From assembly GCA_029207755.1 (NCBI GenBank), contig JARCOQ010000005.1:46403563-46467562 (forward strand): a stretch of DNA of 64,000 nt, read 5' to 3'. A model generated the notes under the pieces. The model was not told where the DNA came from and ran no database searches. It saw nothing but the letters and a program-made list of their open reading frames with translations. Below, in pieces: positions 50,457 to 63,198 of the stretch. This DNA comes from Chamaea fasciata. Its lineage: Eukaryota > Chordata > Aves > Passeriformes > Sylviidae. Position numbers and translations under genes: made by a program. Numbering within the stretch: the first letter of the stretch is position 1; each line of letters starts with the position of its first letter.

Positions 50457-52787
50457 ATATTAAAATTATTTTTTTAAAAAATTCCTGTAGAATGGGACTT
50501 GTGATTGCGTGCCAGGGCATTTTTTATGGTACACACAAAACTGGGTTACTTGGCTAGGTTGCTCACAAGTTGCCTTTATCTTATAATAAAATTGCAGTAA
50601 GACTGCCTGAAAGAGAAAAAGGTATAAGCAGGTCTTTTCCTTCCATTTCAGGCACCAGGTTCTGCCAGTGCTCCAACAGAAAGGCTTTCATTAATTTATA
50701 AAGCAAGGCATGAGAAGAAAAGCAGCAACCCACTGAACAAGACTAAATCACAACTTGCCTTTGAATCAATGAGCAATGCCCATTAGCAAACCTGAAGCCT
50801 GCAGAGAAAAGCTGCTCATTCCAGCAAGGATAGTTGCTTATGGCTAAACTGCTCAGTGGAATGGAGCCAGGGAGTGAACTCAGGCACCACACTGCTGATC
50901 ATACATATTAATTAACTGATAGCCTTTACCCTGGGATGGCAAGTTAGCACCCTCTGTAGCATAGTTCTCAGGACAGCCTGCTCCAGGGACCATTCTCACT
51001 AGCTAGTTCAGACATCACCTGTTCTTTTGGAAGTAAGGATGAGCTTTTGGCTGAATAGATCTCAGACAGCTCATGTCACATAATTTCAGAACCCACCAAC
51101 CGTCCCTAACCATGTTTAGTTTGTAATCTAACTCAGCCTCTCTGTCACTACTCTCAAAGAATCCTTCTTTAAATAGTTTCTAACTTTACCAGAACCTATC
51201 TTATCCTATCTAAATCCATCAGCAGAGAACGGCCTTGATGGCTTTCTAAAACCTATGCACTGTTTCCTCATACACAGGACTTAACTGCTTTTCTTTAATC
51301 TTTAAAAAGCTCATATGCTCTGCTATTTTGTCAGTGTTCTTACTGCAGTTAAAAATAGAAAAGAAGAAATTTCAAGTTTTGAAGTTGTAAATACTACATG
51401 ATAACTAAAAGTGTTAATCAGACGATTTCCACAAACCAGTTAGCAGAATGAAAGTTGCATAAATATCAAATAGTACTACATTTCTTGGAGTCTGTATCAA
51501 TTTTAACTTTTAGGAATTTCTCCACAACTATGGGATAAAAGACCTTTACCTTAGTGGAAGTATGTTGCTTCAGAAATAAGATAAGTTGCTTTAAAATCTT
51601 TTTAGGTCAAACTTCCTGCCTTCTCAATTACCCCCAAAACCCAAACTTAATCTCAAAAAGCATACCGACTCTGACTCCTCTGGCTGTTGCCTGTTTCTGT
51701 TAATGGGCAAAAACATTGCTTTGCTCAACTTATATGATGTGTAGAAGCAAGAAGCTACTGGATCACTTCAAGAATGATCAGAAACATTCTGAAATTCTTC
51801 CTGCTCCACCCTCCAAATCAGCCCAAAGCATCACCACACCACTCAGATTTGGTGATTCATAAAAGTCAGAAGTTTTCTGGCATATTACTCAACATGCAGT
51901 CACTGCTATGATGCAAACATTGCTCTCATCCTCAACCACTGCGGAAGAGATCATTATCCAGACATAAAGAGGAAATTTGTCAACAGAACAGAGCTCAGTA
52001 ACACGGAATCTAGATATTAGAACAATTTCATTCCCCATCATACAGTCACTGTTGGACAGTAGAGGTCAAAAGAACAATTTCAGAATAAACCAACAGTTTA
52101 GCATGTGATAATTGGTCACTGGCGGGACTTATTTCCTTCCACTGACCTAGGAGAATGCCTACAATGTAGCAAGGATAATTAACTAATATGCTTATTCTAA
52201 AGAACAAAATTACCAAATGATCTACCTACACTTTTGTGAACTTAATTATAACAATAACTACTACATTTCTTTGTTAATAATAAGTACAACATTTCATCCA
52301 ACTTAACTTATTTTCTTCTATTTGCAGCTGAAAAAGAACTAATTGTCAAGAATGTGATATTTTGTGGAAAGTGCCAGCTTTCTACCAGCCTTCATAGTCT
52401 GATCAACTCAATTTTTAGAAACCTATGAAAGTTTGAAATTAATTTAGAGAAGTAGAGGTAAAACAACCCAAACAACAAAAAAACCACCAAGCTTCTTATT
52501 CAACTAAGTTAAAAGAGCTGGATTGTCATACACAAAGGAATGATAAGTCAAAGTCAGATATCCTAGAAAGGATTCTCGAGTAGAAACAGCTAAAATGTTC
52601 CTGTGTCATATATCCTGAAGAGTTTCTCCAAAGGCAAGTTGCTACACCTATGCAGTAGTGATCCTCAGTAAAGGGGTCTTTGTTATACCCAGATTTTGAA
52701 ATAAAGGATAAAGAAGAACAGAAGCTTGCACGGAGACTTTCCAGTATCTGAACAAGGCCTAGTGGGAAGCTAGAGAGTAACCCTTCA

Positions 52788-53054
52788 TCAGGAATAAGGA
52801 GTAATAGGTACAAATTGAAAGAGAGGAAATTTAGATTAGATATTAAGAAGAAATTACTGTGAGGGTGGTGAGACACTGGAGCAGGTTACCCAGGGAGGTT
52901 CTGGATGCCCCAGCCCTGGCCATATTCAAGGCAGATTAGAAAAGCCCTTGAGTAGTTTGGTCTAGTGGAAGGTGTCCCTGCCCACGGCAGCAGGGGTTGG
53001 GACTAGATGATCTTTAAGGTCCATTCCAATCCCTTAACATTCTGTGATTCTATG
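52788..53054 (+). mobile_element. 5'-truncated CR1 LINE 3' end (plus strand)
   Basis: The plus strand encodes YKLKERKFRLDIKKK, the conserved CR1 ORF2 C-terminal block, at about 52809. A CR1-type 3'UTR follows: GGTCTAGTGGAAGGTGTCCC, GACTAGATGATCTTTAAGG and the terminal CATTCTGTGATTCTATG. The frame breaks just after the KKK block (TGA), so nothing is coding. Typical length for a 5'-truncated avian CR1. No target-site duplication is expected for this family. Confidence 0.93.
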
Positions 53055-53219
53055 CTATAGGCAAGTGGACTACTACATCCAAATCTCTGAACATGCAGAA
53101 AGATCTAAACAATCTCAAATTTCAATAAGAAAGTACTGATATATTGTAAACTACATAAACCGCAAGGTTGCAACATTCTGGATTATTTTAACAACCGAAG
53201 GAAGAAAAGGAGTCACTAG

Positions 53220-54115
53220 GCTCATGCCACTGTCATGTTGTATTCAGATACCTCTACACTTCTGGTGAGGCCCAGAGCACGTCCCCTCTGCTGTCCATGG
53301 CATCATGGAAGCCCAGAGACCGCCATGGGGAAGCCCTGCACAACAATCTTGGGGCCATGTCTGACCCCAGCCCCCACACACCCTGCCTGATCCAGACCCC
53401 TGTTGTGGGCCGATATCCCAGTGCAGCCTGTTCCCTTTCCTGGGGATGTACCTACTCCCTGGGGCTGCCCTGGTCCCCCACAGATGCCCTGTTCCTGGCT
53501 GGGGTGGTGGGGTGGGGCTGGGCTGCCAGGCCCTGTCCTGCAGCCCTGGGGAGCCCCCTGGTCTTAAGGGACCCTTTCGCTTCTGGTCCTGTCCAAAATG
53601 TTGTTGTTCCTCTGTCTGTTCTCAAAATCTACTCCTTTCCAGCACCAATGAGAAAACATTACTATAAATGTTCTGCAAAGCGACTCCATCAAACAGACGA
53701 TGGAACTCTGTGACACGTGTTACACATCCGCTTGGTTCAGCTTGGAAATACTACAGTTTTAAATAACAGCGCTCGAGACTTCCGTCAGTATCTTACAGAA
53801 AAGTTGAGTCATTCCTGGCTCAGGCACTGCCAGTCAGAAGGAAGAGACTGTGGGCAGGAGGGTGCTCTGTGCCCACACCGTCCCACCTGCCAGGCACAGC
53901 TGACTGCTGAAGCGCTGTGGCACAGTCAGTGCAGCACCAGGCTCCACCCGTACCATCCCTGCCCCACTGTGAGACAAAAAAAGATTCCCAGCAGAAGCAA
54001 GTCACAGACTGAGACGTACGTAAGCACCAAGGGAACAGCTGCCCAGAAGTGTGGTCTCAGCCTGTGCTGATGTACCTGGGTAGCACAGCAACTGACACCA
54101 CCACACCTGTGGTAC
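53220..54115. other. GC-rich block of unknown nature
   Basis: About 900 bases stand out from the AT-rich surroundings by GC content, with long C- and G-rich stretches around 53370-53580 and several CpGs around 53690-53790 and 53880-54020. It starts about 165 bases after the CR1 end. Open frames of 117 and 138 codons on the plus strand are rich in Pro, Ser and Trp and resemble no protein I know. Options are a decayed LTR or other repeat, an old CpG island or exon, or an inserted segment. I saw no clear terminal repeats or polyadenylation signal. Confidence 0.45.
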
Positions 54116-57100
54116 CACAGGTTTCAACAGCTAACCCCTCAGAAAAAAATTCGACATGGAACAAATAATTTCTAAAGGATAAACGAGATTCTGGGGTGAG
54201 CCAGGATGTATGAGATCTCTGAAATCACACAATCACGCTGCAGTAAAGGCAAACAAAGCCACCCTGTTGATGCAGAACAGCTGGAAGGCTGTGTTTTGCT
54301 TGCTTTTCACCAGATCAAATGAAAATAAAATTTAAATCACTCATAATAAAACATGGATAAGCTAATTTTTCTTCTAGAGTGGACAGACAAACTAATTATA
54401 AGTCAGAAAGGTACTGTGTCAAACATTGTGCAGGTAACACGGTGATCCCTCCTCTGAGGAGTTTACAAAGTTAAAGTAGTAATGTCTACAGAGTGAGAAA
54501 TGAAGGAAATTGCAATGAAGGAAACAATGATGTCAAAATTAGAAAGCAATCCAAAAGCTTGGGTGTCATAGAATGTGAGAGCTGGCAAGTAGAGCAAAAT
54601 TGTTGGAAAACAAGATAATAATGGAAGCTATAACAGCAAATGCCTAGATTATTCTCACCCATACTTCGTATCAACTCTTAAAGCAATTTTTCAAAATTAT
54701 GTATAGTAATAAAGTAAAACACAAGTAATAAGGGCAGACTGCCAAACAGTACTTAGAACACAAATCAAAGGACTATGCTGGAGTGCACATTAAAATTTAA
54801 ACCTTTCATCTGCTACTTGTATGACAGTATTGTGAGAAAGACAGAAATGGAAAACTTTTGTCCCTAATTAAAACTCCCTGTTGAGAAGCAAGTCATTAGA
54901 ATTTCATATAAAGTGTTGTTACAGCAAGACAGTAATGAAGACAGGTTTTGGTGTAACTAAGACAAATAGGAGAGGGAGTTAAAGATAGACATTTGTCATT
55001 GCAGATAACAGGATGGTTTTTAAACTGGTTTAATGCATGTATATACTTTATGACACCAGGGTGAAAATCATGCTGAGGTCACAAATTCTCCTGCCTTTTC
55101 CAGAATACTAGAATACAATGCAATGAGCAGGAAAATAGAGGAAGAAGCAAAAAAAGAATCTTAATTTTTTCAAGCACCTCTTCAGTACTAATAGTAGGTA
55201 TAAGCCAAAAGGATATCTGGGTCCTTCTGAATGTGTGCTCTAGTGCCAGGACACATTTCTTGAACACTATTTAATTTACTAATATAGATATAGTTATGGA
55301 ATTTATTACTCTGAAGTCACAACTAATTTGGTAACGTACCATACGCCAGAGAGGTTATGTCTGCTGCTTGCTTATTATTGCAGCAAGTACAAATCTACCA
55401 GCAATAACAGATGCTTACACGGAATTAAAGAAGTAGTATCCTGGGTGGTCCACATGGAAATGAATACAATAAGGACTTGGAAAAATATGTGTGAAATCAG
55501 AATTCTAATCAAAACCGTTTTTCAAAGTTTTCTGTCTATAATATTTTCCGAAATTGTCTTGGTGTGTCAAGAACCACCAGGGCAATCTGTAATCTGCCAG
55601 GCTAGTCTGTGATATTTCATGTGTTCTACTGACATACAATAAGAGGTTACTCTAGAAATAAAGCTCAAAATGACAAACAATATTTAGGACATAACAGAAA
55701 TATTCTTTTGAAATAGTGAGAGAAAAACATACTTTCAGGCTTCTCAGTTTAAGGTCAGTTCTGGCAAGGCATATTATGAACCATATGAAAAATCTTTTCA
55801 TGCCAAAACCCCTGTGTTTTTTATTTTGTGCAGTAAGATAAATTTGAAATGTCCGAATGTTGGCAGAAGATTATTTTGCTTCCATATAACTATGTAAATT
55901 GTGTCAATTATTAATAACAGAATAATTGTTTAAGGTAGGGCTTGTGGACAGAAGCAGAACTGACGCAGAGGAGTGTTGTCGTCGCAGCACTAGTACTGTT
56001 TCTATCTACCTCTTAGAAACAAAAGTTAAAAAATAATGCTCCTTGCTAGTTGTTCACACTCAGAAATGCCTTAGTATTGGTTACAATGATGTTCCTGGTT
56101 AGGTTAAGCAACAGTAGTCAAAAGAATTAAAAAGCAAACTTCTACTAATTGTTAACTCATGAGATTCTGGGGTTTAATCATAAAGATTGAGAAGATTTTT
56201 TGTAGTTCAAAGGCATGTCTGCTTCAACTTCACTAAGAAATTCTAGCAGAAATAAATTTTGCAAATTCCCACATTTCTGCACCCAGGATTGGCTACTGCA
56301 TGCTTAATTTCATTTGAGTACAAAGAGAATTAATTTCTTTCCACAGATACATTTCTGTATTGCAGTATCTAGTTCTAGCTGGTCTCACATTTTTCTAGAA
56401 TAACAGAGGTCACAAGGGTATTTCAACACATGAATCACAATCCATTGCACATTTGATCTTTTATTTACCTGGTGTTTTTAGGCAAGCTTCCTAGAGCTTA
56501 GAAGGCATTGACATCACACCTTTGCAATACTTCTGATATGGAGGTTTGGCAATGGCAGGATGAAAGAATGGGTATGAGCTTTAGAAAAAGTGTACCAGTT
56601 TATTTTGATTATAGAAAGATGGAGCTTTCTATGTCTGCCAGCCAAATAACTGGTTTTTAAAACATGCCATAGCACTTTTCAGACTGGTTTACTATTTTTA
56701 ATGAATTTTTTTGGATGTGCAATCTTTAGAAATCCTTGTATGCAGGGAAATACCTCTACTTCTAGTCTTGTTCACTGACAGAAGTAGATCTCTATTCTAC
56801 ACCTACCATGAAAAAGAGTAAGAAGATTATTCTGGTAAAGTGGGGCACCTATCCAGTTCCCTGCATAGGTGGTGTGGCACGGCATTAGATGAAAATAGGT
56901 GATGAGTAGATGCTCTGCACCTTTACATTTAATAGAAAATTGCCTGATTTTAAAAGCTTTCTTAACAGTGAGCTAAAGAAAAAGAAAACAGATACTAGAT
57001 AACTCATAATTATCAATAGTACAAGATGTAAGCTCTCATTTCTGGCCTGATGGGAGTCTGTGTTGCACTGTGGATGTCTGTGGGTCTGACAATAATTTCT

Positions 57101-58645
57101 AGTGTCTCAGCAGGACTATTGTCATAGGCTTATATTTGCTGCATATGAACCCACATGTCCTCCAGAAATAAGACCAGATATAGTGAACGAGTTTAAGAAA
57201 CATTATCAGAATCGGTTTTCTGGTGTGCAGACTGGGAATTTATCTTATCTGTTATGCTTTATTTTCTATATTATTCTCTGTAATATTATAAAACTCATTC
57301 ATTAGCATATTAGGAAAATGCAAGCACAGCTGAAACAAAATGAGTTCTGTAGTTTGTGGAAATATTTGGAGTGGTTACCTAGCATTAATAACATGAACCT
57401 TGTTTGCAAAAATAACCAACTGTGTAACACCAGAAATAACAAGAAAAGAAAGACAGAAAAACATTTTTTAGAACCAGAAACCCACTCTAAACCTTCTCAA
57501 AAGGGTAGGATTTGTAGTATTGAAAACCACGTTTTACTAGACCAGACTGACATATCTGGGAGATACAGATGTTTGGGCAATAAGGCCTTTGGGTCTCAAG
57601 TAGCAATTGCAGCCTTTAAAGAAGAATACAAGTTGAGAACATTCAAGCTGCATGCCTGAAGTTGCACATCTCAGGCCCTCTGAGAGAAAAGAAGTTCATA
57701 ACTATAAAATAATTGAAATAAAAATATGAGTGGCTGCACTGGGCCAATGCAGAGCTCTACAGACATGTTTAAATCAACATTCTCACTGAAGAAATGGCCC
57801 ATACAATAAGAAAGTTCCCCTGGTTCCTCATGTTCCATTGGCACATTCCACTTTAGGTGATAAAAATGTTTTAAATATAAAAAAATTACCCATTTAAAAT
57901 TCTACTTAGACTGATGATACTTCCCAGAGAAAATGTAATTCAAAGTCCATTGTGATTACAGTACAAGTTTAAAAATTCAAGGTAATTTTGTGGGCTGAAA
58001 TACAACACGGCTCTAGAAGTTTTGATAAATATTAGCAGTAAGATAAATACTAACTACTTAGCAATAGAATTACACAATATTAAAGCCTCATACCTCGGTC
58101 TTATTTGACCACGGGTATTTTATCCTTAATCAAGAAATATACTATTAGTGCTAACATCCAAAAATAACTAAATGTTTGGATTCTGACATACTCAGGAGAG
58201 TTAAGAAAACAAAAAAAAGTAAGAGCACGGAATTGCTGGGGACTAACATTCTCGATCCCTGTTAGAAGAGCACCAGATCCACCTAGTGGAATTTTCCTTT
58301 ATTACAATGACTCTAAAATGCCATCTCGTAAGCAATATCACAATATATGTTGCTTAGTGGGAAAGTTAATATGTGTTATTGTCACTGAATCACACAAGTA
58401 AGGGCTGGGGAGAATCTTGCTAGATTTCTTCCTGTCATGCAGGACTATTATGCTGGCTTTCACCTACCTTAAATTTATGAAAGGATGACGTTTACACAGC
58501 TCATTTAGGGAGACAGTATTTTCTAGCTTTTCATATGTCATGAATGGTTTTTTTTTCCTCTAACTAAATTAAATGTGTCTTTTTTGATGTAATCTTATTT
58601 TTAAAGCAATTGAATATATTACTCTGACAACTGTCTGGTTTTAAA

Positions 58646-58717
58646 CTTCAAACCTATAAAAACCTTCAAACCCATACAAACCTTCAAACCTATAAAAACC
58701 TTCGAACTTATAAAGTT
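58646..58717 (+). repeat. 18-bp minisatellite, four copies
   Basis: Unit CTTCAAACCTATAAAAAC. Copies at 58646-58663 and 58682-58699 are identical, 58664-58681 differs at two positions, and 58700-58717 is more diverged. The alternation of identical copies 1 and 3 suggests a 36-bp higher-order duplication. Confidence 0.9.
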
Positions 58718-60788
58718 CTGTCATGTTCCTTATGTACTCCCCAGTAGTCTTGGTAACAATTAAATTGGTAAGTATTAAATTCTGTTACTGATATAATTTA
58801 AACTCTCTGGTGAACATTTTCTTTCTTCTCCCAATTCTCTAAAGTACATATTAGTACCTTTCTGGGGATATGTGCAAAACTGTACTAAGATGATGCACCG
58901 AAATATCAAGGACACTAAAAAATATGTTTTGATAACGTCTTTTTACAGCCGTAAGACCATATTCAAACTATTTTGTATTTTAAATTATTCTCAGGAATAC
59001 GGGCAGGAGTTGCGGATTCTGCATGTATGATTGTTTTCAGCACAGAAGACAGCATAATCAGATTTCATTCCCTCTTTGCTATACACATACTTATTTTCTA
59101 AGAGAACATTAGAAAAATGTTTATTAAGTTTTCTAGGCCTCAAATGTAAAGTAGGTATATTAGCAGAACTGGCAAGACATGCTGAGCTCTACTTTCAGCA
59201 AGTGCTTGGTTTGATTCTTGAACACAGAATTAATATTTATTATCCTGCTCTGAAGTTTACAAATTATCATCATATAAAAAATTTATTCTCAGGAAGTACA
59301 AGTGGGTTCAAATCTGTAGGCATAGCTGTAAAGAGCACAGCCCTTATAAAATCAGGTCTGTGCTATTCGAATGGGATTTATCTCACCTGAATAAAAAACC
59401 CACAGATCCTGGATAAAACACAGGAATTTGAAAAGGAAATTGGGAAATCTGTTTTATATGGGATTATTCTGGACTTTTTGAGAATATTGACATGACAGAA
59501 AAATGAGGCTATTCATTTTGTTCTTTCTATTCATAACTAGGAGCGTGAATTTAAAAATACACGGTAAAAGTTTTTCTCTTTTGCGGTACGAATGCCATAG
59601 AAGTATGAGAGACATAGTTGCAGGACTGAAAAAACCCAGACATACAATACATGATGTTCTAAGGAGTAGGCAGCATTTAGCAGTCTGGTACATCCAGTGG
59701 CTGTTAATGATAAAATGTGTTGGTATATGATGGTGTGCTACAATTACTTTCTCAGAACATACCGAGGTTTTCAAGTACGTTCTCAATTAAGAAACAGGTT
59801 TCTAGGGGAAACAGGTTTCATCTCAGGAGTTTTGATACTAGGACTATATTTTAATTATTATTTTTCCTGTACATCACAATTTAAAGTCAATAATTTCTAT
59901 TTTATTTTCTCAATAACAAAGCCAAGTAGAGATTCAGAGCAATATTCATCTTATGGCATATAAAATGTCCACGACAGAGATCTCAGTACTCACGCAAAGG
60001 TCCCTTTAATTAACAGAGAAAAATAGGTACCTTTAAGGCATGACTCATTTGACATAATTTAGGTATTTGCTTTAGGACTAGATGAATCACAGAGAAATGG
60101 CTGCATATCTTCAATGATTATAGCAAGACCCTAGACACCTATCTCTTATGACTGAGTAGTAAATATTAATTTCACTGATTTAGTCAGAAACTGAAATTTT
60201 ATCCTTCCGTTGTTCCTCCTTCTGCCAAAGCAGAACTAAATATAGCATGTTCAATACAGATCAAAGGAAACACTAATGATTTCATTCCAATTTCAAGTGA
60301 TCATGAAATTTTACATGAAGTAAACTTTCAAGATGATTTTTTTAACATTTAGATATTTTAAAATTATATAGATTTGTAAATGCCATTTATTTTTAAATTT
60401 TTAAAATAAGTTTCAAAATTTTCTTTTCATAACTATGACACAGTTATGAAAAAGGGTGTCTGTTTCTTAAGCCAATTTATTTTAGTAAAAATAAAATAAT
60501 TTGGACAGCTACCAGTAAATCCATGACTGCATACTGTAGGACCAAGGAACTTAAAAATTAACACATGCATAGGGAAAACATAGGTCTTTCTAATACTGCA
60601 TGTTTTGTTTCCTTTCCACCTGCTTAATGAGTGGAATATATAAAATAATTAATGTAATGGGCAGATGAAAGACGCAGTTGTGAATTTTGCCCAACATTGC
60701 CCTTTATTTGGAATAATTTACTAATGTTGTGCTGTAAGCCCTTTTGAACTTGAAACATTTTGGTAATGGGCTGGTTAGAAGATGCACT

Positions 60789-60818
60789 CTAAAATATCAA
60801 TATCTAAAATATCAATAA
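60789..60818 (+). repeat. 15-bp perfect tandem duplication
   Basis: TCTAAAATATCAATA occurs twice in direct succession. Two perfect copies indicate a recent slippage or template-switch event. Confidence 0.85.
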
Positions 60819-61058
60819 TGTAACTGAGGGTTCTTCTGCTTATCTATGAGGAGAGAAACTGGTTGAGTAAAAGCTCTCTGAGAATACTGTTAGCCTTGTT
60901 TTTTATTGTCCATGCTGAAACACCATATGAAGACTGACAAAAGAGAAGTCATGAAAACCAAAAGCCAGGGGAGGGAGGCCATAAGCAAATTAAACATAAT
61001 ACGAGAAGCAGATCAGAAAAAGTATACATTGAATTATATCACCCTGTTAAATGACGGC

Positions 61059-61081
61059 TTTTTTTTTTTTTTTTTTTTTTT
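61059..61081 (+). repeat. Poly-T run (T23)
   Basis: Twenty-three T residues. If read on the minus strand this is a poly-A, but no recognisable retroelement sequence precedes it in that orientation. Confidence 0.85.
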
Positions 61082-61691
61082 AATATTGCTTTTGTTTAGC
61101 TTCACATATCAGCTGAACAACTCATGGTATCCTACCACCACAGACACTTGAGTGCACACATTTTAAACATTCCCAAAAACCTCACAGCAAAGCAATGCAC
61201 TGAACAAGAATGCTGGATTACTACAGTATGAATAAGCTTCATGAGGAGATACGGAAGAATTCCAAGTTTTCAGCTGATGGCAAGAGAGTTTTGGTGAAAG
61301 CACCAAGGGGATAAGACCTCCAGGTATGTCCCAGAATGTCCTTGCACTAACCAGTGTTTTTTCTACATGTATCAAGACTACTTACTTTGGGAATCTCTGC
61401 TAAACTGGATTAAGAACTCAGGTGGGAAACTCACAGTGAGAACAAATGAAGTTCTGAAATGTTTTAATGGAAAACTGCCCTTGAGATAAAAAAAGATGAA
61501 GCAGAAAACAAAATTAAAAATGAAAAGAATTGATTTCCCGCAGTATTTTTCAAAGCCAAGTGTCAGCTAGCTTCTAAAATAAATAAAATATGCTTCTGCT
61601 TATTATTATTTTACTAGTGGCGGGGAAAAACTGACTGTGGGTATTGTCACTAACACTCATCTCTCTCACAATTCAATAAAAGATTTGTTAT

Positions 61692-61707
61692 AAAGAGATA
61701 TCTCTTT
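61692..61707. repeat. 16-bp perfect palindrome
   Basis: AAAGAGATATCTCTTT is its own reverse complement. No gene context. Confidence 0.75.
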
Positions 61708-63182
61708 TGACAGATACTTGGGAAAGGTTTGGAGATTTTTTCTTTCTTTTTTTTTTTTTTTTAACTTGCAAGAGATCAGGAGGACATGATGAAGACTAAA
61801 TCCAAATACAAGATTTCACATATTCAGAATTATGTGTGTTGTGATTCTGATGACAGTTTTCTGCTTATCAGCAAAACACATTTCTGACCCCCCTATTCGT
61901 TGAAACTTACCTTGACATTTTCCCATCAGAAGATTTATATTGCAGAACCTCTGAGTTTATTTAGTGTCTTGATAATTGCTACATGCACAGTCAAACAATA
62001 CAAGTGAGTTTCAGGACCAAATAAAATTCTTCATTTTCCTATTAATTGGTCTGTGTTTAATTATCAGCAGTATCTTCCTTGATTCCTTGTAGAAAAATGC
62101 AATAGCTAATTCCATACTTACATGGAAAAAAAAACTTAGGTTAACACAAACAAATGGGGTGCTAAAATGCTGAAGCTTATGGAAATATAACAAATTGTCA
62201 GCAATAAAAACAAAATCTCAGTCATTTTGCTTAACAGCACCTCCTGCAAAACAGTGAGGGGGTTTTATCCTTGACACATTGGAATAATCTGTGCTAAATT
62301 CCTGGGGAAATGCAAAGAAGATAGCAGCCAGATTGCTTCTCTGCCTTATCTGAATTTCAGTGTCCATTAGAAATGTTACAATGAAAAGCTGAAGTACACA
62401 TCAAAATCCACAGGAAAATATTTTGCCAAGATCCTCACCTAAAATGAAATATCTCCGAAGAATCTTTTATAAACTCTTAAACTCTTTCTCACATCAAGGC
62501 ATTCTTGACACAAATCTCCTTACCTGAAACACTATCCAATGTGTTATTTCTTCTATAATATATGACATGTGGTCATCATTCACATTTTCTCTAAATCACC
62601 ATTTTGATACCCATAGTATGTTTTATTAATAACACCATAAAAATACTGAGAGAAAGTATAATTTCTGATCATATTTTAGAGAGTGTTCTAGGAGCTCACT
62701 GTCAAACCTTGAGGGTGAATCTCTGATGCAAAGGGTCAGCAAGCTGATTTGACTAAAAAAAACCAGAAAACCTAATTGTGAGAGCAATTTTGAATATTTG
62801 AAACTCTCTACGTATCGGTGTAGTCATTTGCTTCCATTTTAAATAGACATAAAATAAGGATTGTCATCTTTTTTTCTGTTTTATAAGATACTTAGATACT
62901 CTGTGTTTGTTTCTTCGAAATACACTTCTAATCATTCTTGCTAAGTCTATTAACTTCTAATGGCACTTGTTTCTGATTCTTGACATCGCATCCTTGCAAA
63001 TATCTCATTTACTACTAACTCTCCTCAGTTCTCAGCTTCCTCTTTGCCATGCCTCAGTTCCAAATTTGTGAATTTCCAAAGCCAACCACTCCACATGCTC
63101 AGAGGCATATTAAACTTCTGCCACTTTTTTTTGTCTCACATTGTCACATCTTAGTCTTCTGATTCCCACAGAGCCACAAATT

Positions 63183-63198
63183 AACAACAACAACAACA
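63183..63198 (+). repeat. (AAC)n microsatellite
   Basis: About five AAC units. Ordinary trinucleotide repeat. Confidence 0.8.

Larger units (their letters stand above)
37262..52787. other. AT-rich non-coding stretch
   Basis: About 15.5 kb with no recognised gene. It includes small inverted repeats (38829-38875, 48089-48119), a CR1 tail fragment at 46237-46274, a weak exon-like segment at 41650-41827 and simple repeats. Open frames are short and random in composition. Confidence 0.65.

Noticed and set aside
53297..53713. 138-codon plus-strand frame in the GC-rich block
   Set aside because: Composition-driven, with no family resemblance. An overlapping second frame of 73 codons is equally open.
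54560..54600. GTCATAGAATGTGAGAGCTGG as a CR1 tail on the minus strand
   Set aside because: Only about 20 bases are vaguely similar, with no downstream CR1 3'UTR blocks in order.
57102..57659. Two consecutive plus-strand frames (67 and 113 codons)
   Set aside because: No domain or paired splice sites that make sense. Composition is that of AT-rich random DNA.
59503..59730. Frame containing RSMRDIVAGLKKPRHTIHDVL, which looks slightly like a Tc1/mariner helix-turn-helix
   Set aside because: The resemblance covers one short stretch. No DDE/D catalytic region, terminal inverted repeats or TA target duplication was seen nearby.
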